NCBI GenBank assembly: GCA_016711205.1 | Contig: JADJTM010000001.1 | Coordinates: 1,612,001-1,676,000 of the forward strand | Length of the DNA: 64,000 nucleotides | Source of the DNA: Micropruina sp. | GTDB lineage: Bacteria > Actinomycetota > Actinomycetes > Propionibacteriales > Propionibacteriaceae | Direction: 5' to 3' | In this document: in pieces, positions 16,342 to 26,301 of the stretch | Position numbering within the stretch: position 1 is the first letter of the stretch | Layout of the letters: every line of letters begins with the position of its first letter | Notes under the pieces: model-generated | What the model was told of the DNA's origin: nothing | Databases searched by the model: none | Seen by the model: the letters and a program-made list of their open reading frames with translations, nothing else | Translations under genes and position numbers: made by a program

Positions 16342-16358
16342 TTAGTTCGATCCACTAA
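16342..16358. promoter_or_regulatory. AT-rich palindrome in the HAD/hemC divergent gap
   Basis: TTAGT and ACTAA are separated by 7 bp within an AT-rich stretch (16336-16363) that stands out from the GC-rich surroundings. It lies 19 bp from the phosphatase start and 140 bp from hemC, where an operator or -10 region for either gene could be. This is inference only. Confidence 0.3.
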
Positions 16359-16497
16359 AATCGCCGTCGGCGGGACGGCGCCGCTACCTGCGGTCGATCG
16401 TGCCAGGTTTCGAGGCGTCGTCCCAGTGGCCGGACGGACCCGGCCCAGTCCCCGGTTCGCGACGCCGGAGCAGCGCGGGTAAGGCAAGATCGGGGGG

Positions 16498-17694
16498 GTG
16501 CAGATCAGGCTCGCGACTCGTGGTTCCCGGCTGGCGTTGGCGCAGTCCGGCCTGGTCGCGGACGCCGTCCGGGCCCTGGGTGCAGAGGTCGAGCTGGTCC
16601 GGATCCGCACCCTCGGCGACGTCACCACCGCTCCCCTGTCGAGCCTCGGCGGCGTGGGCGTGTTCGTCGCCGCCGTCCGCGAGGCCGTGCTGAGCGGCGC
16701 GTGCGACTTCGCCGTCCATTCGCTCAAGGACCTGCCCACCACCCCAGCGGACGGGCTCACGCTGGCCGCCGTGCCCACCCGCGAGGACGCCCGCGACGCG
16801 CTCTGCGCACGGCACGGCCTCACCCTGGCGACGCTGCCCCCGGGTGCCCGGGTCGGCACCGGTTCACCGCGTCGCGCCGCCCAGCTGGCGCTGGCCCGCC
16901 CCGACCTGCAGATCGTCGACATTCGCGGCAACGTCGACACCCGGCTGGCCCGCGTCGGCAAGGACCTCGACGCGGTCGTGCTGGCCGCGGCCGGCCTCAA
17001 CCGGCTGGGCCGCAGCCACGCGATCACCCAGATCTTCAACACGCGCGAGATGCTGCCGGCGCCGGCGCAGGGTGCGTTGGCGATCGAGTGCCGCAGCGAC
17101 GACGACGCCGTCCGCGCGCTGCTCGCCCAACTGGACGACCCCGACACCCGCGCCGCCGTCGAGCTGGAGCGGGGGGTGATGCGCGCCATCGAGGCCGGCT
17201 GCGCCGCGCCGTTCGGCGGGCTGGCGCGGGCCGGCCTGGGCGAGGTCGGCATCCACGCCCGGCTGATCACCGGCGCCGGCGCCCGGTCTGTGCTGATGGG
17301 TGGCATCGTCGCCGAGATCCCGCAGTTGGCGCAACGCGTGGCCGATGAGGTGGCCCCGCTGCGCGGGCTGCGCGTGCTGTTGCCGCCCTCCGGCCTCGCG
17401 GACGTGCTCGACGCCGAGGGTGTGCGGGTGACGACCCAGAGCTTCACCGACACCGAACCACTGGACGTCGCGGCGTTCGTCCAAGCGCTGGCCGAAGGCC
17501 CCGACGCGGTACCACCGTCGCTGCCGTCGGCGATGCGACCGCCGCCGCCGTACGCGCCGCCGGGCTACGGGTGGGCGTGCGGCCGTCGTCCGGGTCGGGG
17601 GGCGCCGCGCTGGCCGCCGCCTTTCCGGACGGACCCGGCACTGTCCTGGTGCCCGGCGCGTCCGAACCGGCCCCCGACCTGGCCGACCACCTGA
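16498..17694 (+). CDS. hemC: porphobilinogen deaminase, fused at its C terminus to uroporphyrinogen-III synthase
   Basis: HemC joins four porphobilinogen units into hydroxymethylbilane. The start is GTG 16498. Residues 1 to about 288 form a full deaminase: RLATRGSRLALAQ, the HSLKDLPT segment, GTGSPRRAAQL, DIRGNVDTRL, and the dipyrromethane-binding Cys in IEAGCAAPFGG. From about residue 290 (GLRVLLPPSG) the frame runs without a linker into the first third of a HemD domain. Near 17510 a single base appears to be missing, so the frame leaves HemD and reads Pro-rich nonsense to a stop at 17692-17694. The deaminase part should be functional. Confidence 0.9.
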   Translation: MQIRLATRGSRLALAQSGLVADAVRALGAEVELVRIRTLGDVTTAPLSSLGGVGVFVAAVREAVLSGACDFAVHSLKDLPTTPADGLTLAAVPTREDARDALCARHGLTLATLPPGARVGTGSPRRAAQLALARPDLQIVDIRGNVDTRLARVGKDLDAVVLAAAGLNRLGRSHAITQIFNTREMLPAPAQGALAIECRSDDDAVRALLAQLDDPDTRAAVELERGVMRAIEAGCAAPFGGLARAGLGEVGIHARLITGAGARSVLMGGIVAEIPQLAQRVADEVAPLRGLRVLLPPSGLADVLDAEGVRVTTQSFTDTEPLDVAAFVQALAEGPDAVPPSLPSAMRPPPPYAPPGYGWACGRRPGRGAPRWPPPFRTDPALSWCPARPNRPPTWPTT

Positions 17695-17996
17695 TGGCCC
17701 GCGGCTGGCGGGTGCTGCCCGTTCCGGTGTACCGCACGGTGCCGGTCGCAGCCGTCGACCCGGACGTGGCCGCCGGCTGGCCGGCCGGCTACGACGCGTT
17801 CGTGGTCACCGCCCCGTCCGTGGCCCGGGTGGCCGCCGACCTGCTCGGCGTGCCCGGCCCACCCGTGGTCGCGCTGGGCGCGACCAGCGCCGCCGCCGCC
17901 ACCGAACTCGGCTTCGACGTTGTCGTCACCGCCGCCGAAGCGTCTCCGGCAGGGCTCGTCGAAGCCCTCGCCACCCTGCGAAAGGAACCCGCATGA
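17365..17996 (+). pseudogene. hemD: uroporphyrinogen-III synthase domain, split by a frameshift
   Basis: HemD cyclises hydroxymethylbilane to uroporphyrinogen III. The domain begins in the hemC frame at about 17365 and continues from about 17511 in the frame one base earlier (TTVAAVGDATAAAVRAAG), ending at TGA 17994-17996. The second part shows GTVLVPGASEPAPDL and YDAFVVTAPSVARV, typical of the second HemD lobe. The break is consistent with loss of one base beside GGTACC at 17509-17514. Because the pathway genes around it are intact and HemD is needed for haem and corrinoids, a sequencing error is as likely as a real mutation. The stop overlaps the hemB start by ATGA. Confidence 0.8.
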
Positions 17997-18973
17997 TCAC
18001 CCGTCCACGCCGCCTGAGGACCACCGCAGCCATGCGGGCCCTGGTGGCCGAGACCCGAGTGCACCCCGCGCAACTGGTGCTGCCGGTGTTCGTCGCCGAG
18101 GGGCTGGACGAACCGCGTCCGATCAGCTCGCTGCCGGGCGTGCAGCAGCACAGCATCGCCTCGCTGGTGGCCCAGGCGCAGCAGGCGGTTGACGTCGGGC
18201 TCAAGGGCATCATGCTGTTCGGCGTGCCGACACCCGAGAGCAAGGACGCCGAGGGCTCGATCGGCTGGGCCCCCGACGGCATTCTGAACCGCGGGCTGAG
18301 CGCCGTCCGCGAGGCCGTGGGTGACGACCTGGTGGTGATGGCCGACACCTGCCTGGACGAGTTCACCGACCACGGCCACTGCGGCGTGCTGGACGAGCGC
18401 GGCCGGGTCGACAACGACGCCACCCTCGAACGCTACGTCGAACTGGCGCTCAGCCAGGCCGTGGCGGGCGCCCATGTGGTGGGGCCGTCCGGAATGATGG
18501 ACGGTCAGGTGGCCGCGATCCGGCTGGGCCTGGACGCGGCCGGGTTCGAGGACACCGCGATCCTGGCCTACGCCGCCAAGTACGCCTCCGCCTTCTACGG
18601 ACCCTTCCGCGAGGCGGTCAACTCCGCTTTGCAGGGCGACCGGCGCACCTACCAGCAGGATCCGGCGAACCGTCGCGAGGGCGTCCGTGAGGCGGATCTG
18701 GACGAGGCCGAGGGCGCGGACCTGGTGATGGTGAAACCCGCCGGCTACTACCTGGACGTGCTCGCCGACGTGGCCGCCCGCTCGCAGGTTCCGGTGGCCG
18801 CCTACCACGTCTCGGGCGAGTACGCGATGGTGTGTGCGGCCGCCGAGCGGGGCTGGATCGACCGGGATCGGGCGATGGCCGAGGCGGTCACCGCGATCGT
18901 CCGGGCCGGGGCCGACATCGTGTTGACCTACGCGGCCATCGAGCTGGCGACGTCGCTGGGAGGAGCGGAATGA
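17993..18973 (+). CDS. hemB: delta-aminolevulinic acid dehydratase (porphobilinogen synthase)
   Basis: HemB condenses two 5-aminolevulinate molecules into porphobilinogen. The 326-residue protein has the two Schiff-base lysines in [15 protein letters not shown] and [11 protein letters not shown], and the metal-site segment [14 protein letters not shown]. With Cys, His and Cys in that loop, it is the zinc-type rather than the Asp-rich magnesium-type active site. The start overlaps the hemD stop and the stop overlaps the hemL start, so translation of the operon is probably coupled. Confidence 0.96.
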   Translation: MITRPRRLRTTAAMRALVAETRVHPAQLVLPVFVAEGLDEPRPISSLPGVQQHSIASLVAQAQQAVDVGLKGIMLFGVPTPESKDAEGSIGWAPDGILNRGLSAVREAVGDDLVVMADTCLDEFTDHGHCGVLDERGRVDNDATLERYVELALSQAVAGAHVVGPSGMMDGQVAAIRLGLDAAGFEDTAILAYAAKYASAFYGPFREAVNSALQGDRRTYQQDPANRREGVREADLDEAEGADLVMVKPAGYYLDVLADVAARSQVPVAAYHVSGEYAMVCAAAERGWIDRDRAMAEAVTAIVRAGADIVLTYAAIELATSLGGAE

Positions 18974-20298
18974 GCCTCTACCAGCGGGCCTGCCGCGTGA
19001 TTCCGGGCGGCGTGAACTCGCCGGTGCGGGCGTTCGGCTCGGTCGGCGGCGAACCGGTGTTCATCGCGCGGGCGTCCGGACCCTATCTCTACGACACGGA
19101 CGGCCGCGAGTACGTGGACGCCGTCGGCTCCTGGGGGCCGGCGCTGCTGGGGCACGCGCATCCCGAGGTGGTCGCGGCTGTGCAGGCGGCTGCCGCGCGG
19201 GGACTCTCCTTCGGAGCCCCGACCGCCGCCGAGGTCGAGCTGGCCGAGGCCGTCCGGGTGCGGGTGCCGGCGGCGGCCAAGGTGCGCTTCGTGTCCACCG
19301 GCACCGAGGCGTGCATGACGGCGGTGCGGCTGGCCCGCGGCGCCACCGGACGCGACCTGATCATCAAGTTCGCCGGCTGCTACCACGGCCACTCGGACGG
19401 CCTGCTGGCCGCTGCCGGCTCGGGCGTCGCGACCCAGGGCCTGCCGGGTTCGGCGGGCGTCACCGAGGCGACCGCCGCGCAGACGATCGTGGTGCCGTAC
19501 AACGACCTGCACGCCCTGGCCGCCGCGCTGGAGGCGTATGCCGGCCGGATCGCCGCGGTGATCACCGAACCGGCGGCGGCGAACATGGGGGTGGTGCCGC
19601 CTCGTCCGGGGTTCAACGCGTTGCTGCGCCGGCTGACGTCCGACGTCGGGGCGTTGCTGATCTACGACGAGGTGCTGACCGGGTTCCGGGTCGGGCCGTC
19701 GGGCTGGTGGGGGCTGGAGCAGTCGGGGGGCGAGCGGTCGAACGCCGCGCCCGGCGACACCCGTCCGATGCCCGCGCCCGACCTGTTCACGTTCGGCAAG
19801 GTGGTGGGCGGCGGCATGCCGCTGGCCGCGATCGGCGGACGGGCCGAGGTGATGGACCTGCTCGCGCCCCTGGGGCCGGTGTACCAGGCGGGCACGCTGT
19901 CGGGTAATCCGCTGGCGACGGCGGCGGGCATCACCACGTTGGCGTTGGCCGATGCGGCGGTGTATGCCCGGGTGGACGAGGTGTCGGCGGCTCTCCAGGC
20001 GGCGATCGGCGAGGCTTTGAGCCATGCCGGCGTGCCGCATCTCGTCCAGGCGGCGGGGTCGTTGTTCACGGTGTTCTTCGGCGACTTCTCGGGCCCGGTG
20101 CATGACTATGCGATCGCGCAGACCCAGGATTCGGCGGCTTTCGCGCGGTTCTTCCACGCGATGCTCGACGCCGGGGTGGCGCTGCCGCCGTCGGGGTATG
20201 AGGCGTGGTTCTTGTCCGCGGCGCATGACGATGCGGCGCTGAACCGGATCGTGGAGGCCCTGCCGGGGGCGGCGGCGGCTGCGGGCGGTGCGCGATGA
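18970..20298 (+). CDS. hemL: glutamate-1-semialdehyde 2,1-aminomutase
   Basis: HemL moves the amino group of glutamate-1-semialdehyde to give 5-aminolevulinate, the C5 route typical of bacteria outside the alphaproteobacteria. The 442-residue class III aminotransferase has the PLP Lys in [14 protein letters not shown] (near residue 274), [12 protein letters not shown], and the N-terminal [12 protein letters not shown] signature. The ATG 18970 overlaps the hemB stop in ATGA and follows AGGAGCGGA, a good ribosome site. hemA (glutamyl-tRNA reductase) is not in this window. Confidence 0.96.
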   Translation: MSLYQRACRVIPGGVNSPVRAFGSVGGEPVFIARASGPYLYDTDGREYVDAVGSWGPALLGHAHPEVVAAVQAAAARGLSFGAPTAAEVELAEAVRVRVPAAAKVRFVSTGTEACMTAVRLARGATGRDLIIKFAGCYHGHSDGLLAAAGSGVATQGLPGSAGVTEATAAQTIVVPYNDLHALAAALEAYAGRIAAVITEPAAANMGVVPPRPGFNALLRRLTSDVGALLIYDEVLTGFRVGPSGWWGLEQSGGERSNAAPGDTRPMPAPDLFTFGKVVGGGMPLAAIGGRAEVMDLLAPLGPVYQAGTLSGNPLATAAGITTLALADAAVYARVDEVSAALQAAIGEALSHAGVPHLVQAAGSLFTVFFGDFSGPVHDYAIAQTQDSAAFARFFHAMLDAGVALPPSGYEAWFLSAAHDDAALNRIVEALPGAAAAAGGAR

Positions 20299-21605
20299 GC
20301 GGATCGGTGGGCGAGGCGGGGATGGCCGGCGTGACCGAGGCCGACGCGGTCGAGGAGCACGCGACCGAGGTGACGGGTCGGGTCACGCTGGTGGGCGGCG
20401 GCCCGGGCGACCCGGGGCTGTTGACGCTGGCCGGACTGGACGCGCTGCGCGGCGCCGACGTGGTGCTGTACGACCATCTCGCTCCCCTGTCGTGCCTGCG
20501 CGAGTGCCCCGCCGGGGTGCTGCTGATCGACGTCGGCAAGATTCCCGGCGGCCGGGCGACGTCCCAGCAGCGGATCAACGAGCTGCTGGTCGAGCACGCG
20601 CGGTCAGGACGCCACGTCGTCCGGTTCAAGGGCGGCGACCCGTTCGTGTTCGGACGGGGCGGCGAAGAGGTGATCGCCTGCGCCGGAGCCGGGGTGCCGG
20701 TGAGCGTGGTGCCGGGCGTGACGTCGTCGGTTGCGGGGCCGGCGCTGGCGGGCATTCCGGTGACGCACCGCGGCGTCGTCCAGGCGTTCACGGTGGTGTC
20801 GGGGCACGTGCCGCCGGGGCATGCGGCGTCCACCACGAACTGGGCGGCGCTCGCGCACGCCGGACACACGATCGTGGTGTTGATGGGCGTTGCCAACCTG
20901 GCCTCGATCTGCGCGGAGCTGGTGGCCAGCGGCATGCCCGCCGGCACGCCGTGCGCGGTGATCGCCGACGCCTGGCTGCCCACCATGCGCACCGTGCGGG
21001 GCACGGCTGCCGACATCGCCGATCGCACCATGGCTGCGGGGCTGCGTCCACCGGCGATCGCGGTCATCGGCGCGGTCGCGGCGCTGGAGTTCGACGTGAG
21101 TGCGCCGGTGGCGGCGCCGTCCAGGGCTGCGGGTGGGCAGACGGACGAACTGCGCGCGGCCACGCCGTCGGACGCGGGCGAACTGCTGGTGCTGCAGCGG
21201 TCGTGCTGGGTGCAGGAGGCGGTCGACAACGACAGCCTCGCGATCCCGGCTCTGCATGAGGACCTGGCCACGGTCGCGGCCGATCTGGCGGTGTGGCAGA
21301 CGTGGGTGCTGCGACGCGGCGGACGACTGGTTGCCGCCGTGCGGGCGCGTCAGGTGCAGACCGACTGGCAGATCGGACGGCTGATGGTCGCGGCCGATCT
21401 GGGCGGCCAGGGACTGGGTCGGCAGTTGCTGCAGCACATCGAGGCCCAGGCACCGGCGGACGTGACCCGCTTCGCCCTTTTCACCGGCGCGAAGAGCCAC
21501 CGCAACCGCCGGTTGTACGCCGCGGCGGGCTACACCGAGCTGACCGGCGACGACGATCTCTTTCCGCCGGTGCCGATCACCGTCCGCTTGGTGAAGGGCC
21601 GCTGA
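20295..21605 (+). CDS. cobA: uroporphyrinogen-III C-methyltransferase fused to a GNAT acetyltransferase domain
   Basis: Residues about 27-275 are a complete SUMT that methylates uroporphyrinogen III at C2 and C7, the entry to sirohaem and cobalamin. Visible motifs are [13 protein letters not shown], the glycine-rich [40 protein letters not shown] and VLMGVANL. After a short linker, residues about 285-436 form a GNAT domain, with the acetyl-CoA loop in [15 protein letters not shown] and a C-terminal [14 protein letters not shown] segment. The frame is uninterrupted across the join. The GNAT substrate is unknown. The gene is the last of hemCD-B-L-cobA and overlaps hemL by ATGA. Confidence 0.9.
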   Translation: MSGSVGEAGMAGVTEADAVEEHATEVTGRVTLVGGGPGDPGLLTLAGLDALRGADVVLYDHLAPLSCLRECPAGVLLIDVGKIPGGRATSQQRINELLVEHARSGRHVVRFKGGDPFVFGRGGEEVIACAGAGVPVSVVPGVTSSVAGPALAGIPVTHRGVVQAFTVVSGHVPPGHAASTTNWAALAHAGHTIVVLMGVANLASICAELVASGMPAGTPCAVIADAWLPTMRTVRGTAADIADRTMAAGLRPPAIAVIGAVAALEFDVSAPVAAPSRAAGGQTDELRAATPSDAGELLVLQRSCWVQEAVDNDSLAIPALHEDLATVAADLAVWQTWVLRRGGRLVAAVRARQVQTDWQIGRLMVAADLGGQGLGRQLLQHIEAQAPADVTRFALFTGAKSHRNRRLYAAAGYTELTGDDDLFPPVPITVRLVKGR

Positions 21606-21607
21606 TC

Positions 21608-21682
21608 ATGGCCGGTCGAGCCTGTCGAGACCCTGCGGGCCAGGGGTGAACGGGAAAGGAACCGTCCCCATTACCCGTCGCT
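21608..21682. repeat. two dispersed repeats in the cobA/pheT convergent gap
   Basis: GGTCGAGCCTGTCGAGACC (about 21613-21631) belongs to the CTCGACCAGCGG family in reverse orientation. GGAACCGTCCCCATTACCCG (about 21659-21678) belongs to the GGGGACGGTTCC family found again at 28.0-28.3 and 35.3-35.6 kb. Nothing else is recognisable in the 148-bp gap. Confidence 0.75.
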
Positions 21683-21753
21683 CTGGGATGGAGTGAGTTC
21701 AGGCACCCGAGACGGTGCCCAAAGTCACACCCTGCTGTGAGCCCCCCGGAGGC

Positions 21754-24279
21754 TCAGGCGCGTTGCACGGCTCCGAACGCCCGCGCGGCCTCGGCCACCG
21801 CTGCGTCCCTGGCCGCGGCGATCTCGGCGTCTTTGAGGGTGCGGTCCGGGGCGCGGAAACGCAGCGCGAACGCCAACGACTTGGAGCCATCCGGCACCTG
21901 CGCGCCGCGGTACACATCGAACAGCCGGATCGACTCCAGCAACTCACCCGCGCCCGCGACCAGAGCCGCCTGCACCTCGCCCGCGCTGACCGCCTCGGCG
22001 ACCACCACAGCGACGTCCTCTTTCGCCACCGGATGCGGCGACACCGGGGCGATCGAACCGGGTCCGGGCGCCACCTCGATCAGCACATCGAGGCTGACCT
22101 CCACCGCGGCGGTCCGGGGCGGCAGGCCGAACGCCCGGCACGCCAGCGGATGCAACTCCCCCGCATGCCCGAACAGCACCTCGTCGCCCTCGGAGGTGCT
22201 TACCAGCAGCTTCGCGCACCGTCCGGGATGGAACGGTGCATGCTCATCGGCCACCCGGCGCACCGTCACACCCGCCGCCGCGGCCGCCACGTCGGCGAAC
22301 GCCAGCGCGTGCTGCCAGGACGCGGGCTCGACGGCTCCCGCCCAGCCCGCCGGACGCCACGCGCCGGTCAGCACCGCGCCGAGATGCCAGGGCTGAGCGG
22401 GCAACGCGGCCTGCATCGCCGCCCACTCATCCTGCGCGGGACGCTGCTCGACCCCCGGGACCGGCGCCGCCGAGCCCGAACCGGCCCGGAACACCGCCCC
22501 CGACTCGAACAGCGCCAGGTCGTCGTTGCCGCGCGAGGTGTTGCGCTGCACCGCCGCGAACAGCCCCGGCAGCAGCGACGTGCGCAGGTACGGGCTGGTC
22601 TCGGCCAGCGGATTCGCGAGTCGGACGGTCGCCCGCCGCCGGTCGTCCGCAGGCAGGCCGAGCCGATCCAGGTCGTCACCCGAAGCGAACGGCAGCAGCA
22701 GCACCTGGGTGAAGCCGGCGTCCGCGAGCGCATGCGTGACGGCCCGCCGAATGACTTGCGCGCGGGTCAGGCCGCGTCCGGTCGGTGGGGTGGGCACGAT
22801 CGACGGGATCTCGTCGAAGCCGATCTTCCGTCCGACCTCTTCGACGTAGTCGTAGGGGTCGCGCAGGTCGCGCCGCCAGGTCGGCGGCACCAGATCGAGC
22901 ACCCCGTCTTCGTCGTCGGTCACCGCGACGCCCCCGGCCCGCAGAATCTGCACCACCCGCTTGGCCGGCACCTCAAGACCGAGAATCTGCGACGGCAGAT
23001 CGGTGCGCAGGCGCTGTCCCGGCAGGTCGGTCACGCCGCCCACCACCGTCTCGTCGGCGGACAGCGTGCCCCCGCCCAGCTCGACCAGCAGCCGCGCGGC
23101 CAGCTGTGCCGCGGCATAGCTCGCCGCCGGATCGGTGCCCCGCTCGAACCGCTTGGACGCCTCGGACGGCAACCCGTGCCGCCGCATCGAACGCGAGATC
23201 GTCGGTGGATCGAACGCGGCCGCCTCGAGCACGATGTCGGTGGTCGCCGGGTCGCACTCGGTGCTGGCGCCGCCCATCACCCCTGCGATGCCGATCGGGC
23301 CCGAGTCGTCGGTGATCAGCAGGTCGTCGGCGGCGAGGGTGCGGCGCACGTCGTCCAGGGTGACGATGAGTTCACCCTCGGACGCCTTGCGCACCCGGAT
23401 CGCCCCGCGCAGCTTGCTCGCATCGTAGGCGTGCAGCGGCTGGCCGACCTCGAGCATCACGTAGTTGGTGACGTCCACCGGCAGCGAGATCGAGCGCATG
23501 CCCGCCATGCTCAGTCGGCGTTGCAGCCAGCGCGGTGAGGTCGCGGACGGGTCGATGCCGAAGACCCGCAACGCGACGAACAGCGAGCAGGCGGCATCGT
23601 CCAGCACCACCGGGTAGCCGTCGGCGACCGCACCGGGCACGGCGCGATCCACCACATCGGCGAAGGCCACCTCGAGCGCCTGAGCGGCCTCGCGGGCCAG
23701 CCCGCGAATCGACAGGCAGTAGGCCATGTCGGGCGAGACGTTGATGTCGAGCACCTGATCGCCCAGACCCAGGTAGCTGGACGGGTCGTCACCTGCGGCT
23801 AGTCCGGCCTCGGGCGGCAGCACGATGATGCCGCTGTGGTCGACGCCGATGCCGAGTTCGTCCTCGGCGCAGATCATGCCGTCAGAGAGGTGCCCGTAGG
23901 TCTTGCGTGAGCTGAGCGTGAAGCCACCGGCCAGGACGGTGCCGGGCAGGCCCACCACCACCAGATCGCCGACGGCGAAGTTGTGCGCACCGCAGATGAT
24001 GCCGCGCACACCCTCGGTGATCGGACGGTCCGCGACGGGCGCCGGCGGCACGTCCGGGGCCAGCGCGGCACCGACGTCCACGTGACACCAGCGGATGATC
24101 TTGCCGTTCTTCTGCGGCTCGTCGACGAGGTCCACCACCCGTCCGACCACCAGCGGACCGACGCCCTCGCCGACGGAGTCGACGGTCTCGACCTCGAGAC
24201 CGGCCCGGATCAGCACCTCGGACAACTCCTGCCCGGTGACGTGCTCGGGCAGCGCGACCCAGTCACGCAGCCAGCTCAT
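21754..24279 (-). CDS. pheT: phenylalanyl-tRNA synthetase beta subunit
   Basis: PheT is the large subunit of the alpha2-beta2 enzyme that charges tRNA-Phe. The 841-residue protein shows, in order, the start MSWLRDWV, a tRNA-binding (OB-fold) domain around residues 40-150 (IICGAHNFAVGDLVVVGLPG), a B3/B4 editing domain near 200-370, a B5 domain near 400-480 (VVGGVTDLPGQR), the catalytic-like core, and a C-terminal anticodon-binding FDX domain (VSPHPVAKEDVAVVV). Ten base pairs separate it from pheS. It converges with cobA at its 3' end. Confidence 0.96.
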   Translation of the reverse strand: MSWLRDWVALPEHVTGQELSEVLIRAGLEVETVDSVGEGVGPLVVGRVVDLVDEPQKNGKIIRWCHVDVGAALAPDVPPAPVADRPITEGVRGIICGAHNFAVGDLVVVGLPGTVLAGGFTLSSRKTYGHLSDGMICAEDELGIGVDHSGIIVLPPEAGLAAGDDPSSYLGLGDQVLDINVSPDMAYCLSIRGLAREAAQALEVAFADVVDRAVPGAVADGYPVVLDDAACSLFVALRVFGIDPSATSPRWLQRRLSMAGMRSISLPVDVTNYVMLEVGQPLHAYDASKLRGAIRVRKASEGELIVTLDDVRRTLAADDLLITDDSGPIGIAGVMGGASTECDPATTDIVLEAAAFDPPTISRSMRRHGLPSEASKRFERGTDPAASYAAAQLAARLLVELGGGTLSADETVVGGVTDLPGQRLRTDLPSQILGLEVPAKRVVQILRAGGVAVTDDEDGVLDLVPPTWRRDLRDPYDYVEEVGRKIGFDEIPSIVPTPPTGRGLTRAQVIRRAVTHALADAGFTQVLLLPFASGDDLDRLGLPADDRRRATVRLANPLAETSPYLRTSLLPGLFAAVQRNTSRGNDDLALFESGAVFRAGSGSAAPVPGVEQRPAQDEWAAMQAALPAQPWHLGAVLTGAWRPAGWAGAVEPASWQHALAFADVAAAAAGVTVRRVADEHAPFHPGRCAKLLVSTSEGDEVLFGHAGELHPLACRAFGLPPRTAAVEVSLDVLIEVAPGPGSIAPVSPHPVAKEDVAVVVAEAVSAGEVQAALVAGAGELLESIRLFDVYRGAQVPDGSKSLAFALRFRAPDRTLKDAEIAAARDAAVAEAARAFGAVQRA

Positions 24280-24289
24280 CGGCGCCCTC

Positions 24290-25393
24290 TCATCGAGCGA
24301 CCCCCTTCAGGGTGCGGCTGAACCGCACATCGCCTTCGACCAGGTCACGCATGTCGCTGAGGTTGTTGCGCGACTGCAGGGTGCGTTCGATGCCCATGCC
24401 GAACGCGAAACCGCTGTACACCTCGGGGTCGACGCCACAGGCGCGCAACACTCGCGGGTTCACCACCCCGCAGCCGCCCCACTCGATCCAGCCCTCCGAC
24501 TTGCAGGTGCGGCACGGCCGATCCGGGTTGCCGACCGACTCGCCGCGGCAGACGAAGCACTGCAGGTCGACCTCGGCGCTGGGCTCGGTGAACGGAAAGT
24601 AGTGCGGACGCATCCGGGTGCGGATGCCCGCCCCGAACATGGCCTGCGCGAAATGGTCGAGCGTGCCGCGCAGGTGCGCCAGGGACAGGCCCTTGTCGAC
24701 CGCGAGACCCTCCACCTGGTGGAACACCGGCAGATGGGTGGCGTCGTACTCGTCGGCCCGGTACGTCTTGCCGGGGCAGATCACGTACACCGGCAGGTCA
24801 CGGGTGAGCAGGGCGCGCGCCTGCACCGGCGAGGTGTGGGTGCGCATCACCAGGTGGTTGCTGACCGGCTCGACGAACAGGGTGTCGGTCTCGCCGCGGC
24901 TGGGGTGGTCGGCGCCGATGTTCAGGGCGTCGAAGTTCAGCCACTCGGCCTCCAGTTCGGGTCCCTCGGCGACCTCCCAGCCCATCGCCACGAACACGTC
25001 GCTCATCAGGTCGATCAGGCCGCGGATCGGGTGGATCGCGCCCTCGGGCTGCAGTTCGACCGGCAGCGTCACGTCGACGGTTTCGGCGAGCAGGGTGCGG
25101 GCCAGTTCTGCGGCTTCGACCTGCTCGGTGCGCTCGGCCAGCGCCTGCTGCACCCGGGCGCGGGCCGCGCCCAGCAGTCGTCCGGCCTCCTTGCGCTCGG
25201 TCGGCGGAATCGAGCCGATCGCCCGGTTCGCCAACGCCAGTGCCGACCGGTCGCCGGCGTGGGCGAGCCGCGCGTCCTTCAACTCGGCCATCGTGCCGGC
25301 CGCCGCGATGGCGGCCAGGGCGGCGCTCGTCGACGCCTCGATGGCTTCTGGACGCAGGGCGTCCGCACCCTCAGGGGCGTTCTGCGCTGACAT
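24290..25393 (-). CDS. pheS: phenylalanyl-tRNA synthetase alpha subunit
   Basis: PheS is the catalytic subunit of the Phe-tRNA synthetase. The 367-residue class II synthetase has an N-terminal coiled-coil arm (residues about 15-100), motif 2 in HQVEGLAVDKG, and motif 3 in GFAFGMGIERTL. The Cys-rich segment CFVCRGESVG with CRTCKSEGW is the usual insertion in this family. It lies 43 bp downstream of the trmH-type gene in the common order infC-rpmI-rplT-trmH-pheS-pheT. I saw no T-box or attenuator in the short gap before it. Confidence 0.96.
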   Translation of the reverse strand: MSAQNAPEGADALRPEAIEASTSAALAAIAAAGTMAELKDARLAHAGDRSALALANRAIGSIPPTERKEAGRLLGAARARVQQALAERTEQVEAAELARTLLAETVDVTLPVELQPEGAIHPIRGLIDLMSDVFVAMGWEVAEGPELEAEWLNFDALNIGADHPSRGETDTLFVEPVSNHLVMRTHTSPVQARALLTRDLPVYVICPGKTYRADEYDATHLPVFHQVEGLAVDKGLSLAHLRGTLDHFAQAMFGAGIRTRMRPHYFPFTEPSAEVDLQCFVCRGESVGNPDRPCRTCKSEGWIEWGGCGVVNPRVLRACGVDPEVYSGFAFGMGIERTLQSRNNLSDMRDLVEGDVRFSRTLKGVAR

Positions 25394-25436
25394 GGGTTCT
25401 CCGTTGTCTCGCGCCCCGGAAACCGGAGCGGCTGGA

Positions 25437-26264
25437 TTACTCGACCGGGTGCGCGGTGTGTTGCGCGCTGGCGCTCGCGTACAGGCACACGGCGGCCGCG
25501 GTGGCGAGGTTGAGGCTTTCGGCGGCGCCGTAGATCGGGACGGCGACGGTGGTGTCGGCCAGTTGCAGGTGCTCGGTCGGCAGCCCCCACGATTCGTTGC
25601 CCATCACCCACGCGGTCGGCTCGGCGAGTCGGTCGGCCAGGTCGGTCAGTTCGGTGCCGGCCTCCCCATCGGTGGCGAACACCTGCAGGCCTGCGGTGCG
25701 GCAGGCGTCGATCGCCTCTGCCAGGTCGACGCCGGTCACCACCGGCAGGTGGAAGATGCTGCCCACGCTGGCCCGGACGGTCTTGGGGTTGTACACCTCG
25801 ACCGAGTCGGACGACAGGATCACCGCGTCGGCGCCGAACGCGTCCGCACAGCGGATCACGGTGCCGGCGTTGCCCGGGTCACGGATCTGCGCGCAGACCA
25901 CCACCAGTTGCGGGTCGTCCGCGAGGGCGTCCGACAGCGACAGATCAAGTGCGCGGCAGACGGCGACGACACCCTGGGGCGTGACGGTGTCCGTGATGGT
26001 GGCCAGGTTCTGCTCGCTGAGCGCATAACAGGGCACGTCGGCGGCGCGAGCAGCGGTCAGCAGGTCGACGTGGTCATGCACCGCGGACCAGCGGAAGAAC
26101 ACCGTCTCGACGGTGCCCGGCAGCTTGAGGGCCTCTCGGATCGCCTGCGGCCCCTCGGCCAGGAAGCGCCGGGCGGCCCGGCGCCCCTTTCGGCGCAGCA
26201 GCGCACGAGCGGCGCGCAGCACCGCCTGCGAGGGCTCTGGAAGCTCCAGACGTTCCGGGATCAT
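25437..26264 (-). CDS. TrmH/SpoU-family RNA 2'-O-methyltransferase
   Basis: The 275-residue protein has an N-terminal substrate-binding domain (residues about 20-100, RRFLAEGPQAIREAL) and a C-terminal SPOUT domain. The SPOUT motifs are clear: motif 1 IRDPGNAGTVIRCADAFG (the catalytic Arg follows the NAGT turn), motif 2 VMGNESWGL and motif 3 VPIYGAAESLNLATA. The trefoil knot binds SAM. Members methylate ribose in rRNA or tRNA, and several actinobacterial relatives beside rplT confer thiostrepton-type resistance. The exact RNA target is unknown. Confidence 0.9.
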   Translation of the reverse strand: MIPERLELPEPSQAVLRAARALLRRKGRRAARRFLAEGPQAIREALKLPGTVETVFFRWSAVHDHVDLLTAARAADVPCYALSEQNLATITDTVTPQGVVAVCRALDLSLSDALADDPQLVVVCAQIRDPGNAGTVIRCADAFGADAVILSSDSVEVYNPKTVRASVGSIFHLPVVTGVDLAEAIDACRTAGLQVFATDGEAGTELTDLADRLAEPTAWVMGNESWGLPTEHLQLADTTVAVPIYGAAESLNLATAAAVCLYASASAQHTAHPVE

Positions 26265-26301
26265 CGACGATCGCTTTCGGGTTCAGGACGAGCGGCCCAG
26301 C

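Noticed and set aside
25394..25436. T-box or Phe attenuator before pheS
   Set aside because: The gap is only 43 bp and has no T-box sequence or Phe-rich leader.
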